A stretch of 35,001 nucleotides of DNA from Candidatus Zhuqueibacterota bacterium (GCA_029262005.1 JAJDAG010000154.1:1-35001), one strand, 5' to 3'; positions 1 through 8,502 are shown, counted from the first letter of the stretch. The notes: generated by a model not told the origin, from the sequence alone. Translations and numbers: made by a program.

Positions 1-137
1 TCGGGAGCAACTACTTGAATAGTGGGAATGTGCACGACATGTGCGTCGTGCTTGCGCAAGGACTGAATAAATTCTTCAGCCTGCTCTGTGGCCCGCGTTA
101 CAACGACTGTTTTTCCAGTTAAGTTATTTTCCGTCAT
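1..137 (-). CDS. hemD: uroporphyrinogen-III synthase, N-terminal part (cut by window edge)
   Basis: Only the first 45 codons are inside the window; the gene continues to the left. The start ATG lies at 137-135 on the minus strand. The N-terminus carries GKTVVVTRATEQAEEF followed by HIPTIQVV, the usual opening of uroporphyrinogen-III synthase, which cyclises and inverts ring D of hydroxymethylbilane. It sits 61 bp downstream of hemC and on the same strand, the standard hemA-hemC-hemD order, so it is probably the third gene of one haem operon. The ribosome-binding site is weak. The identity rests on a short fragment plus context. Confidence 0.8.
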   Translation of the reverse strand, partial: MTENNLTGKTVVVTRATEQAEEFIQSLRKHDAHVVHIPTIQVVAP

Positions 138-198
138 TTCAAGCTATTTTTTCAGGCACCCACCTGTTTCCGGATGCTCATACCAAAGGTTCTTATAT

Positions 199-1119
199 TT
201 AACTGATTGCCATCGGCTTTACTTCTGCTGCGGCCCGGAGTGCGATGTCTGCTGCATCTTCAATTTTTCCAGACAATTCGACACGTTTCATTTCCGCGCC
301 GCTGTCGGTACTGCCTAGTGCCAGAAAATTTATATTTCCCTGATTTTCGCGACAATAAGCTCCCATAGGCGTATGACAACCGCCCCCCATTTCTGCAAGA
401 AAAATCCGCTCCGCGGCGACGCAGCGTTCAGTTTCCCGATGATTTAACGGCGAAATTAAAGCGGCAGTAGCCGCATCTTCAGACCGAATTTCCAGGCCCA
501 AAGCGCCTTGGCCCACTGCCGGAACCATCACCTCGCAGCTCAAATAATCTTGGATACGGAAATCCCACCCCATTCGAATCAAACCGGCTGCGGCCAGGAG
601 AATGCCATCATACGCCTCGGTTGTGGATTTATTAAGACGTGTGTCAATATTTCCGCGAATGTCCACCACTTCAAGCTCTGGCCTGCATTTGAGCAATTGA
701 ACTTTTCGGCGCAGGCTGCTGGTGCCAATCTTTGCGCCCGTCGGGAGCTTTTGCAGATCTAATTCTAGACGGCTTACCAGCACATCGCGCGGATCCACGC
801 GCTCCGTCACCACGCCCAAACTGAGTCCTTCCGGAAAATCAGTGGGCAGATCTTTCATACTGTGAACTGCCAGGTCAATCTCGTTGGCAAGCAGTTTTTC
901 CTCTATTTCTTTAACAAAAAGCCCTTTACCGGGCACTTCGCTCAATGTCTTGTCGAGAATGCGATCGCCAGTGGTTACCACCTCAACGATTTCAATGCGC
1001 AAATCAGGATACAGCCGCGCCAGTTCACCGATTACCCAATTGGTCTGCGCTTTGGCCAACTTGCTGCGACGAGTGCCAATACGCAGAAGAGACCCTCTTT
1101 CAAATTTTAAATTTGCCAT
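199..1119 (-). CDS. hemC: hydroxymethylbilane synthase (porphobilinogen deaminase)
   Basis: The 306-residue protein has the family's usual length. It joins four porphobilinogen units into hydroxymethylbilane in the cytoplasm. Visible landmarks are the N-terminal LRIGTRRSKLAKAQ, the catalytic loop HSMKDLPT with Asp90, the substrate-binding stretch GTSSLRRK (132-139), DIRGNIDTRL (153-162), and GGGCHTPMGA, whose Cys248 carries the dipyrromethane cofactor. All key residues are present. It starts 3 bp after the hemA stop codon and is followed by hemD, so the three genes very likely share one transcript and translational coupling. Confidence 0.97.
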   Translation of the reverse strand: MANLKFERGSLLRIGTRRSKLAKAQTNWVIGELARLYPDLRIEIVEVVTTGDRILDKTLSEVPGKGLFVKEIEEKLLANEIDLAVHSMKDLPTDFPEGLSLGVVTERVDPRDVLVSRLELDLQKLPTGAKIGTSSLRRKVQLLKCRPELEVVDIRGNIDTRLNKSTTEAYDGILLAAAGLIRMGWDFRIQDYLSCEVMVPAVGQGALGLEIRSEDAATAALISPLNHRETERCVAAERIFLAEMGGGCHTPMGAYCRENQGNINFLALGSTDSGAEMKRVELSGKIEDAADIALRAAAEVKPMAIS

Positions 1120-1122
1120 GGT

Positions 1123-2400
1123 TTAGGCTGACTCCAAGCCAAAAATTTTCCTTACTTGTACAACATGATTACTAACATTTCCACCCAAAGCCTGTTCGCG
1201 CAGATGCACAATCGGCTTGTGTAATAGCTTATTCACGATCCGCGTGGTGAGTTCAGCGAGAATTGCCGAGTCATTTGGGGAAATTTGTCCGTCCAACTTA
1301 CCCATTGCGCGCCGTAGCTCATTCTCCCTGATAGTCTCAGCCTGCTGCCGCAAATCCAGAATCACCGGTTTCAGGGCACGCGATTCCTGCCAGGCCTCAA
1401 ACTCTGTCAACTCTGTGGCGACAATATCACTTACCTTTGCAAGTTCAGCAGCACGCTTACCCTTGTTCAAATCAATAGCAGCCTGCAATTGATCGATATT
1501 GAGAAGCGTAATCCCCGGCAAAGAGCCGACCTCAGAATCAATGTCTCTGGGCACGGCAATATCATAAAGCAACAGAGGTTTACCTTGTCGGGCCGCTGCC
1601 ACCGAAATCATCATTTCTTTGGTGATAACAGACTGCCTGGCGGCGGTTGAACTAATCACCACATCTGCTGTTTCAAGGCATTCACTGAGCGCGTCAAAGC
1701 CTTTGGTTTGAATCGCTTCTTTCTCGACAAAAGCCAGAGCACGTTCCTGGTTGCGATTAACTACTGTGATGTCTTTGCCACCGTACTTTTTCAAAGCCAG
1801 GATCGTTAGCTGGCTCATTTTGCCAAGACCGACTACAACAATTTTCTTTTTAGTCAATGCACCCAGTTGCCCGTGAATGTGCGAAACCGCTGCATGGCTT
1901 ACAGACAAGGAATGTTCCCCGATTGATGTTTCACTGCGGGCACGCTTGCCAACCCTTAGTGCATGCTGAAAAAGTGCAGAAAGCACTGGGCCAACAGTTT
2001 GCTCAGATTTTGAAGTCTCAAATGCCGCTTTGATCTGTGCCTGTATTTGTGTCTCCCCCAAAACCATTGACTTGGCGCTGGTGGCCACTAAAAAAAGGTG
2101 TTCTACGGCCTTTCGGTCCAGCAAAGTATATAAATGAGCAGCAAAAGCGCTGGTAGGAATATCATGGAATCTCGACAGAAATTCGGTGATCAAATCAGCA
2201 CCGCATTCATTCTCAGCAACAACGTAAAGCTCAACCCGGTTACAGGTTGATAGAATTACTGCCTCCAAAATGCCATCAGCCTTGAGTAAAGTTTTCAGTG
2301 CGGTCGACTGTCGGTCAGTTTGAAAAGCTAGTTTTTCCCTTAAAGCCACTGGCGTTGTCAAGAAATTCAGCCCAACAAGAATAATTTTCATAGATGCCAT
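1123..2400 (-). CDS. hemA: glutamyl-tRNA reductase
   Basis: This 425-residue enzyme reduces glutamyl-tRNA to glutamate-1-semialdehyde, the first committed step of C5-pathway haem synthesis. The catalytic Cys53 lies in LSTCNRVELY. GETQIQAQIK (115-124) is the family signature and VVVGLGKMS (188-196) is the NADPH-binding loop. The C-terminal helical dimerisation region is complete. ATG2400 is annotated; an in-frame ATG at 2391 (protein starting MKIILVGL) would be an equally normal N-terminus. Neither has a strong ribosome-binding site. It is the first gene of a tight hemA-hemC-hemD operon running leftward. Use of GluTR shows the organism makes 5-aminolevulinate from tRNA-bound glutamate, not by the Shemin pathway. 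Confidence 0.97.
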   Translation of the reverse strand: MASMKIILVGLNFLTTPVALREKLAFQTDRQSTALKTLLKADGILEAVILSTCNRVELYVVAENECGADLITEFLSRFHDIPTSAFAAHLYTLLDRKAVEHLFLVATSAKSMVLGETQIQAQIKAAFETSKSEQTVGPVLSALFQHALRVGKRARSETSIGEHSLSVSHAAVSHIHGQLGALTKKKIVVVGLGKMSQLTILALKKYGGKDITVVNRNQERALAFVEKEAIQTKGFDALSECLETADVVISSTAARQSVITKEMMISVAAARQGKPLLLYDIAVPRDIDSEVGSLPGITLLNIDQLQAAIDLNKGKRAAELAKVSDIVATELTEFEAWQESRALKPVILDLRQQAETIRENELRRAMGKLDGQISPNDSAILAELTTRIVNKLLHKPIVHLREQALGGNVSNHVVQVRKIFGLESA

Positions 2401-2684
2401 CCAGACTATTTTATTACGAATGCACCAGTGCCTTCAAAAATGGTGCCACACTAACAGAGCCGATTCATCACCCTTTTCAAGTCTTGAAGCCAGCGCATAC
2501 AAATCAACCTAACTTCTATATTTAAATAGTGTTGAGTCAAAGAAAATTGCCGAAAAACAAGAACTGTCCAAGCCAAATCAGGCAATCTAAAATGTGTCGG
2601 TTTTTCAATATGAAAAGCATTGCTCGCACATCTGAAAAGAATAAAAAAAACCAGCCCTTAATACGCTATCCACATTTTTTTTAC

Positions 2685-2713
2685 TTGACATTTATGATCA
2701 TTATTTTTATCAT
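2685..2713 (+). promoter_or_regulatory. sigma70-type promoter for the porin/flavoprotein operon, with Fur-box-like sequence in the spacer
   Basis: TTGACA at 2685-2690 and TATCAT at 2708-2713 are separated by exactly 17 bp, close to the housekeeping consensus. Read on the minus strand, the stretch 2696-2713 is three successive hexamers resembling GATAAT (one mismatch each), the pattern of a Fur box. A Fur-type repressor bound here would cover the promoter. The regulator is inferred; only the sequence pattern is seen. Confidence 0.65.
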
Positions 2714-2754
2714 TGCACCCTTTTTGTTTTATATGTATAACAAAAAGGGTGCAA
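2713..2754. promoter_or_regulatory. long perfect inverted repeat at the predicted transcription start
   Basis: The arms TTGCACCCTTTTTGTT (2713-2728) and AACAAAAAGGGTGCAA (2739-2754) are perfectly complementary over 16 bp, around a 10-bp AT-rich centre. It begins at the last base of the -10 box, so it covers the initiation region. It could be an operator for a dimeric repressor or an RNA hairpin at the 5' end of the leader. It lies about 100 bp before the porin start codon. Confidence 0.6.
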
Positions 2755-2818
2755 ATAGATTATTTGATTATGTAGTAGCACAGTCATTGTCATACCAATT
2801 CCTCACTTCACTACACAC

Positions 2819-2837
2819 GGACAAGCCGGGCTTGTCC
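2819..2837. promoter_or_regulatory. 19-bp perfect palindrome in the porin leader
   Basis: GGACAAGCCGGGCTTGTCC has 9-bp arms around one central base. It ends 8 bp before the AAGGAG ribosome-binding site (2846-2851) of the porin gene. It could be a DNA operator or a hairpin next to the ribosome-binding site that tunes translation. The 2401-2857 divergent region otherwise holds no convincing gene. Confidence 0.45.
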
Positions 2838-2857
2838 AAAACATTAAGGAGTTCGAG

Positions 2858-4159
2858 ATGAACAAAATCTTTAAAATCATTACCTGCACCGTACTTGTCC
2901 TAATTCAAGTCCATCCAATCTTCGCACAGCAAACGACAAAACAAGACACACTTAAAGAGCTCTTGCGGCGAATAGACATTTTAACCGAAGAAATAGAAAA
3001 AACAAAAATAGGGGATGTGGCAAAGCCCCTCTATGAGAGTAAACTGGGAATGGGACCCGCAGCTTCGAAAATTTATCAAAGAGAAAAAAGCGGTGTTTCA
3101 ATTGCTGGTTACGGTGAAATTGTTTATAATAACTTTTCGTCGGAAAACGACAACAATGCAGCCTCTGGCGCGAAAGACAAAATTGACTACTTACGGCATA
3201 TCACCTATATTGGCTTTCGGTTCAATCACTGGCTTCTGTTTAATTCGGAAATAGAATATGAACACGCAAAAACCGGTTCAGGCGCGCCCGGCGAAGTCGC
3301 CGTGGAATTCGGCTATATTGAGGCGGCAATCACACCAACATTCAATGCGCGCGCCGGTATGGTACTCATTCCAATTGGCATTATGAACGAACTGCACGAA
3401 CCGCCTACATTTCATGGCGCTTTACGTCCGGAGACGGAACGAACAATCATCCCGGCAACATGGCGGGCAAATGGCTTTGGAATTGTCGGTACAATTAAAG
3501 ACGCGTTCGAATACAAACTCTATCTGACGGAAAGCTTGAGCGCCGCAAAATTTTCGGCAAGTGGCATCCGCAGTGGCCGACAAAACGGCGCCAAAGCAGT
3601 AGCGGAAAATTTCGCTGTATCCGGCAGGTTGAGCTACAAAGGCCTGCATGGGCTGGATCTTGGCGGCTCATTCTTTCTCGGCAACACGGGCCAAGGCCTG
3701 CAGGATTCAACCGGAACAGAAATTGATGCATCGCTGCGACTGTTCTCAGTGCACGCCATATTTTCTCGTCACGGTTTTGAATTCCGTGGACTATATGCCA
3801 ACTCATCAATTGATGATGTTTCGCGCCTCAACGAAACGCTTGGCTTGCAGGCGGCGAAGGCAGTGGGCGATGCACAAAGCGGTTATTATGTCACTTTTTC
3901 CTACGATGTTCTACCACATTTGGTGCCGACATCCACGCACAGCCTGTCACCCTTTTTTCAATATGAGAAATACGACACCCAGGCCTCTGTAGCGACAGGA
4001 TTTTCCAGAAATCCATCACGGGAAATCACCAATGTCACATTTGGCCTCACGTACAAGCCGCACCCAAACGTGGCGCTAAAGGCTGACTATATCAACCGCA
4101 GCAACAAAGCCGATACTGGCGTTGACCAATTTAATGTAGCGCTGAACTATTTATTCTAG
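2858..4159 (+). CDS. outer-membrane porin, phosphate-selective porin O/P-like
   Basis: The 433-residue protein has a Sec signal peptide (residues 1-24, ending IFA-Q). A short charged helical or coiled-coil stretch follows (about 28-52), of the kind found before trimeric porin barrels. The rest is alternating aromatic/polar beta strands (GYGEIVYNNF, YIGFRFNHWLLFNSEIEYEH, GYIEAAITPTFNARAGMVLIPIG) and it ends in Phe, the outer-membrane insertion signal. A MNELHEPPTFHG-type loop is typical of this porin class in metal-reducing and FCB bacteria. AAGGAG at 2846-2851 supports ATG2858. It heads an operon with an FMN-binding protein and a membrane protein, so a link with iron or electron transfer is suggested. 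The substrate cannot be read from the sequence. Confidence 0.8.
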   Translation: MNKIFKIITCTVLVLIQVHPIFAQQTTKQDTLKELLRRIDILTEEIEKTKIGDVAKPLYESKLGMGPAASKIYQREKSGVSIAGYGEIVYNNFSSENDNNAASGAKDKIDYLRHITYIGFRFNHWLLFNSEIEYEHAKTGSGAPGEVAVEFGYIEAAITPTFNARAGMVLIPIGIMNELHEPPTFHGALRPETERTIIPATWRANGFGIVGTIKDAFEYKLYLTESLSAAKFSASGIRSGRQNGAKAVAENFAVSGRLSYKGLHGLDLGGSFFLGNTGQGLQDSTGTEIDASLRLFSVHAIFSRHGFEFRGLYANSSIDDVSRLNETLGLQAAKAVGDAQSGYYVTFSYDVLPHLVPTSTHSLSPFFQYEKYDTQASVATGFSRNPSREITNVTFGLTYKPHPNVALKADYINRSNKADTGVDQFNVALNYLF

Positions 4160-4165
4160 GCACAA

Positions 4166-4723
4166 ATGAACAACTTCTTAACAAAAATATTCGTCTGTCT
4201 ATCTTTGACTCTGACTATCGCCGCAGATAGTCAGAGTCAAGTATTTAAAACGAAAGAAAGGGCGCTTAAAGAGACCTTTGCAGAGTGTGACACTGTAGTT
4301 AGAAATGTGTTGTTCCTTAAGGACACTGAGATCGAAACCATTCAGAAACGCGCAAAAGCAAAAGTTGAATCAAAAATGGTGACCTACTACACCGGACTCA
4401 CAAAAAACAAGCCGAGCGCTTACGCCTTCATTATTTCCGATGTCATCCGAACAAAACCGGGGACCTTTTTCGTTCATCTCAATGCCAATGGCGTCGTGCA
4501 ACATGTAGAAATGCTGGCATTTTACGAGCCGATGGATTATCTGCCAATCGGCAAATGGTTTGGACTGTTTAAGGACAAAATTTTGAACAATCAACTTTGG
4601 CCCCGGAGAGAGATTCACGCTGTAACCGGTGCGACCCTGACTGTTCGCGCTGTCACAAAAGGTGTTCGCAAAGTCATCGCAATCTATGAAGTTGCACTAG
4701 CTAAAACGGAGCCAAACAATTGA
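4166..4723 (+). CDS. exported FMN-binding domain protein (covalent flavoprotein)
   Basis: The 185-residue protein has an N-terminal signal sequence (about 1-24) and one FMN-binding (NqrC/RnfG-like) domain. The key motif is TGATLT at 154-159 in HAVTGATLTVRAVTKG. It matches the [S/T]GA[T/S]xT flavinylation site, in which ApbE attaches FMN through a phosphoester bond to the last Thr (Thr159). The strand pattern before it (YAFIISDVIRTKPGTFFVHLNANGVVQHVEML) fits the family. It starts 6 bp after the porin stop and its stop overlaps the TTG start of the next gene, so the three are one operon. No ApbE is in the window. Role inferred: periplasmic electron carrier. Confidence 0.87.
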   Translation: MNNFLTKIFVCLSLTLTIAADSQSQVFKTKERALKETFAECDTVVRNVLFLKDTEIETIQKRAKAKVESKMVTYYTGLTKNKPSAYAFIISDVIRTKPGTFFVHLNANGVVQHVEMLAFYEPMDYLPIGKWFGLFKDKILNNQLWPRREIHAVTGATLTVRAVTKGVRKVIAIYEVALAKTEPNN

Positions 4724-5268
4724 AGTATTTGCAAAAGGGTGGATTTCAAAATCATTCACTAATGAAACTCACAATCATGTTTACCCTGCTTTTTTTGACT
4801 GCCTTTTGGTTGACAAATTTTGCCATCTATTTCTCAAAAATGAACTTATCGCCACAGTCAGTACAGGACTACTACCTGGGTTCAGAAGAGAATTTCACCA
4901 TGCCGAAAACCTTCCAGTCAATGCTGGAAGTGACGCATTCACATTTGCCAATGATGGCCATGGTCATACTGTTGGTCACGCATTTGCTTATTTTCACGCC
5001 ATATCAGTTCAAGACTAAAATTTTTTTCATCACCTCCGGCTTCCTGCTGGCCCTTGCCAACGAAGCATCGGGGTGGTTGGTCAGATTCGTGGATCCTGAT
5101 TTCGCATGGCTGAAGGTCGTTGCTTTTTTTGGCTTTCAGTCCGTATTGGGAATACTGTTATTCGCATTGACTGCCTTCGTTGGGAAAAACAAGCAGAATG
5201 GCACGAAAAATAATCATGCGGAAGAAACAGAAGGTGCCAATAAGATGACACCTCAGGGCAGCTTCTAA
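4720..5268 (+). CDS. small integral membrane protein of the flavoprotein operon
   Basis: The 182-residue protein has four predicted membrane segments (about 19-38, 75-92, 100-115 and 132-152). Two His-rich stretches, VTHSHLPMM and VTHLLIF, lie in or next to the second segment, so it could bind haem as a di-haem or quinol-oxidising anchor does. The tail is charged and hydrophilic. The TTG start at 4720 overlaps the flavoprotein stop (TTGA) and is preceded by CGGAG. An ATG at 4762 is an alternative without a good ribosome-binding site. It has no family name I can give with confidence. Context suggests it hands electrons between the membrane quinone pool and the FMN protein. Confidence 0.7.
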   Translation: MKYLQKGGFQNHSLMKLTIMFTLLFLTAFWLTNFAIYFSKMNLSPQSVQDYYLGSEENFTMPKTFQSMLEVTHSHLPMMAMVILLVTHLLIFTPYQFKTKIFFITSGFLLALANEASGWLVRFVDPDFAWLKVVAFFGFQSVLGILLFALTAFVGKNKQNGTKNNHAEETEGANKMTPQGSF

Positions 5269-5457
5269 TTTCTCGAAATAAATATGAAGTATCATCAACA
5301 AAAATTCATGATGAAAACTATATAGAACTAATGCTGCAAAGTATAATTTGAGGTTGACAAGTGCTACATGCAGTTGTTGCCAATCCAATTGTTGGCACAC
5401 TAAAACAATTTACAAGTTACAAGAACATTCGTTTCACACATTTACGACATATTTATC

Positions 5458-5486
5458 TTGATAAACAGAAAACCGTTTATTATATT
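5458..5486 (+). promoter_or_regulatory. promoter with overlapping inverted repeat, upstream of the DtxR-feo operon
   Basis: TTGATA (5458-5463), a 17-bp spacer and TATATT (5481-5486) form a good sigma70-type promoter 35 bp before ATG5521. An inverted repeat TGATAAAC-N8-GTTTATTA (5459-5482, one mismatch in 8-bp arms) spans the same bases. A metal-dependent repressor bound there would block the promoter, so autoregulation by the DtxR-like protein is plausible. The region 5269-5457 shows no gene. Confidence 0.6.
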
Positions 5487-5520
5487 ACCGCGCTCATCGA
5501 ACTTACGAAAGAGAAATGTC

Positions 5521-6063
5521 ATGGAAGTTTGGAAAACCTTTGACAAAAATGAGATCACGCATAGCGCGGCGCATCATTTAATGACAATTTATGACCTGCT
5601 GAACAAACATGGTTATGCGCGTGTTACCGATGTGGCACGCAGCCTTGAAATAACGCGAGGAAGCGCCTCCATCACTTTAAAAGCCTTGAAGGAAAAAGGT
5701 TTTGTAAAGGAAGATGAAAACAAATTTCTTCGCCTTTCCGAGCATGGTGAACAAATCAGTCACTCTATTCAGCAGATGCGGCAGATTTTCAAAAAATTTC
5801 TGGTCATTGTGCTTGGCGTTGATCCCGATCAAGCAGAGATAGACTCCTGTAAAATCGAACATTTGCTAAGTCTGGAAACGGGGAATAAACTTTTTCGGTT
5901 CCTGAAGTTCCTGTCATCCGAACGGCCGGAAGTCAACAAATTCACCAAAGCATTTGCCGGTTTCAAATGCACCTGCTCCGGCAATATTGAAACCTGCGAA
6001 GTCTGTGATACTGACTGTTTGATGCCAACGACACCTGAGTCTGGAAAACAAAAAGCCAAGTAA
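5521..6063 (+). CDS. DtxR/MntR-family metal-dependent transcriptional regulator with a C-terminal Cys cluster
   Basis: The 180-residue protein has an N-terminal winged helix (about 8-75; VTDVARSLEITRGSASITLKALKEKGFV) followed by a DtxR dimerisation/metal-binding domain. DSCKIEHLLS places Cys110, Glu113 and His114 where DtxR has its Cys-x-x-Glu-His metal ligands. A C-terminal tail has Cys150, 152, 159, 162 and 166, which simple MntR or IdeR proteins lack; it could bind a further metal or an Fe-S cluster. ATG5521 (preceded by AAAGAGA) is preferred to an upstream TTG at 5458 because the promoter covers that TTG. It lies 29 bp before feoA, so it probably controls ferrous iron uptake and itself. 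Confidence 0.88.
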   Translation: MEVWKTFDKNEITHSAAHHLMTIYDLLNKHGYARVTDVARSLEITRGSASITLKALKEKGFVKEDENKFLRLSEHGEQISHSIQQMRQIFKKFLVIVLGVDPDQAEIDSCKIEHLLSLETGNKLFRFLKFLSSERPEVNKFTKAFAGFKCTCSGNIETCEVCDTDCLMPTTPESGKQKAK

Positions 6064-6092
6064 CCAATTACTTTTAAGAGCCCAGATAAACA

Positions 6093-6329
6093 ATGAACAC
6101 CATGCTATCGTTAGAAAAGCTAAACCCGGGCGACAACGCCATTATTAACGAAATCAAAAGCAATGGCGTTGACCACGGTGTCCTCATGGAAATGGGGCTT
6201 ATTAGTGGAACATCCGTTCAACTCATCAAGTTTGCGCCACTCGGTGATCCTCTGGAAATAAAAGTAAGGGGATATCATTTATCCATTCGCAAATCCGACG
6301 CAAAGTCCATTCTTGTAGAGAAGCAGTAG
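6093..6329 (+). CDS. feoA: ferrous iron transport protein A
   Basis: The 78-residue protein is a single SH3-like FeoA domain (LEKLNPGDNAIINEIKSNG, LMEMGLISGTSVQLIKFAPLGDPLEIKVRGYHLSIRKSDA). FeoA is a small cytoplasmic partner needed for FeoB-driven Fe(II) uptake. Its stop codon is 1 bp before the feoB start, so the pair is translationally coupled. Confidence 0.95.
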   Translation: MNTMLSLEKLNPGDNAIINEIKSNGVDHGVLMEMGLISGTSVQLIKFAPLGDPLEIKVRGYHLSIRKSDAKSILVEKQ

Positions 6330-6330
6330 T

Positions 6331-8502
6331 ATGGCCTCAAATTGCCACGCATCAACAAATTTAGACGATGCAACGGCGTGTGATAACAATGTTGTACTCG
6401 TTGGCAACCCTAACTCCGGCAAGACCACTGTATTTAACGCACTCACCGGCCTGCGGCAAAAAGTAGGCAACTACCCCGGTGTCACAGTCGAAAAGAAAAC
6501 CGGCAGCATGACGGACAATCATGGCCGTGTTATCAAGCTGCACGACCTTCCTGGCCTCTACAGCCTTATACCAAAATCTCTTGACGACAAAATCTCAGTC
6601 GATATTCTCACAGGTCGTAGCCCGCACCTGAAAAGTGTCAAGCTTATCGTACTTGTGGCTGATGCCAGCAACTTAAACCGCAGTTTATATCTGATTACAC
6701 AGATAACCGAACTCGGGGCACCTGTTGTACTGGCACTCAACATGATGGATGCCGCGGAATCAAAGGGCACGCGCATCAACACAAAAGAGATGGCGAATGA
6801 ACTGGGGGTTGAAGTTCTGCCTGTTGTGGCCAAAAAAGGACAGGGCATCGCCGAGTTACGCAGCAAAATAATTGAATTATTAGCTCAAGAAAAAGACAAG
6901 CAAGCGCATACAGCCTTACCTGTAACCGACGCTGTGCAACAGGCAGCGCAACCTGTTGGCGAATACATCCAACGCGTTCATGGTCTCAGCGTGCAGGCTA
7001 GTCTTGCGGAAGCGTATCGAATCATCTCGAATGACAACGCACTTCAGGGTTGGCTGAGCCACACAAATGGCCGTAAACAAGACGCAACAGAGTTATCCAG
7101 CCTGGCGACCGATGCACGCGCTCAATTAGATGCGCAAAGTGTTACCTGGCAAATGCTGGAAACAAATAGTCGCTATCGTTTGGTAGATCACATTTTTCAA
7201 AAAGCTGTACAGCCAAACCTGAAGCAAGGGCGCAGCCATAGTGAAAAGGTGGATATCGTATTAACCCATCGCCTTGTTGGGCCACTCATCTTTGTCGCAA
7301 TCCTTGCACTCATTTTTCAGTCTATCTTCTTATGGGCTGAAATACCAACACAAGCCATCGAGTCAGTCATGGTATGGTTAGGGCAACAAGCAGCCCTAAT
7401 TCTACCGGAAGGAATTTTGCAGGACTTGATACTGGATGGCGCCATTGCCGGCGTGGGTGCCGTTCTTGTATTCATGCCGCAAATCATGTTTCTATTCTTC
7501 TTCTTGTCGCTTTTAGAAGACAGTGGTTATATGGCCCGCGCTGCGTTTATTTTTGACCGCTTTATGCGTGCTGCTGGATTGAGTGGACGCTCAGTTATCC
7601 CGCTCCTCTCTTCGTTTGCTTGTGCCATTCCTGGCATCATGGCAACGCGTACAATTCAAAGCTCACGAGATCGAATAATCACCATAATGATTGCCCCATT
7701 CATGAGTTGTAGCGCCAGGCTTCCGGTTTATGCCTTGATGATTGGCGCCTTTATTCCGCCGTATTATGTTCTGGGTATTTTTTCACTTCCAGCGCTCACA
7801 CTCCTGTCAATGTACATGATTGGCATATTGGCCGCACTTGGCACTGCAGTTCTTCTAAAAAAGCTTACAGGCCGTCAGACAAAAGAATCAAGCTTTGTTA
7901 TGGAATTGCCGCCGTACCGCCTGCCCTCACTTCGGTGGACTTCACTGCAAATGTGGGAACGTGCCAAAATATTTGTTACGGATGCAGGCAAAATCATTTT
8001 CGCCATGTCCATTGTTTTGTGGGCGCTTGCCTACTTTCCAAGGCCGGATAATCCTAATGAAGTCAGTGGAAGCACGGCAATCAGGCAGAGTTACGCCGGT
8101 AGATTAGGCCAGGCAATGGAGCCCGTTATTAGACCCCTTGGATTTGACTGGAAGATGGGGATTGGCCTGATTACTTCATTTGCAGCCCGCGAAGTAATGG
8201 TCAGCACCATGGCAACTATTTACAATGTTGAAGGTGGGAACGAAACTTCAGTGACATTGCGGGAAGCACTGAAGCGCGATCGCGATCCAATAACCGGCCA
8301 AGCGGTCTACACGCCTCTTGTCGCGCTGTCACTCATGGTATTTTTTGTGCTGGCGTGTCAATGCATGTCCACAGTTGCCATTGTCAAACGTGAAACCAAC
8401 AGTTGGCGTTGGCCAGTCACCATGATCGTTTACATGACGGTTATGGCGTATATCGGTTCTTTTATTGTGTATCAAGGCGGAAAAATACTGGGGTTAGGCT
8501 AA
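6331..8502 (+). CDS. feoB: ferrous iron transporter FeoB
   Basis: This 723-residue inner-membrane Fe(II) transporter has an N-terminal G domain: G1 GNPNSGKT (25-32), G2 VTVEK (51-55), G3 DLPG (72-75) and G4 NMMD (137-140). A helical GDI-like spacer follows to about 290. The transmembrane core then contains the conserved PLLSSFACAIPGIMATRTI and MSCSARLPVY segments, which hold the Cys residues of the Gate motifs, and later FAAREVMVSTMATIY. Length and motifs are normal. The preceding AGAAG serves as the ribosome-binding site. Its stop overlaps the ATG of the downstream Cys-rich peptide. Confidence 0.97.
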   Translation: MASNCHASTNLDDATACDNNVVLVGNPNSGKTTVFNALTGLRQKVGNYPGVTVEKKTGSMTDNHGRVIKLHDLPGLYSLIPKSLDDKISVDILTGRSPHLKSVKLIVLVADASNLNRSLYLITQITELGAPVVLALNMMDAAESKGTRINTKEMANELGVEVLPVVAKKGQGIAELRSKIIELLAQEKDKQAHTALPVTDAVQQAAQPVGEYIQRVHGLSVQASLAEAYRIISNDNALQGWLSHTNGRKQDATELSSLATDARAQLDAQSVTWQMLETNSRYRLVDHIFQKAVQPNLKQGRSHSEKVDIVLTHRLVGPLIFVAILALIFQSIFLWAEIPTQAIESVMVWLGQQAALILPEGILQDLILDGAIAGVGAVLVFMPQIMFLFFFLSLLEDSGYMARAAFIFDRFMRAAGLSGRSVIPLLSSFACAIPGIMATRTIQSSRDRIITIMIAPFMSCSARLPVYALMIGAFIPPYYVLGIFSLPALTLLSMYMIGILAALGTAVLLKKLTGRQTKESSFVMELPPYRLPSLRWTSLQMWERAKIFVTDAGKIIFAMSIVLWALAYFPRPDNPNEVSGSTAIRQSYAGRLGQAMEPVIRPLGFDWKMGIGLITSFAAREVMVSTMATIYNVEGGNETSVTLREALKRDRDPITGQAVYTPLVALSLMVFFVLACQCMSTVAIVKRETNSWRWPVTMIVYMTVMAYIGSFIVYQGGKILGLG

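Noticed and set aside
2529-2861. 110-residue plus-strand frame with a hydrophobic stretch
   Set aside because: It contains the promoter and the long palindrome of the porin operon, and its hydrophobic part comes from AT-rich DNA. No ribosome-binding site is seen.
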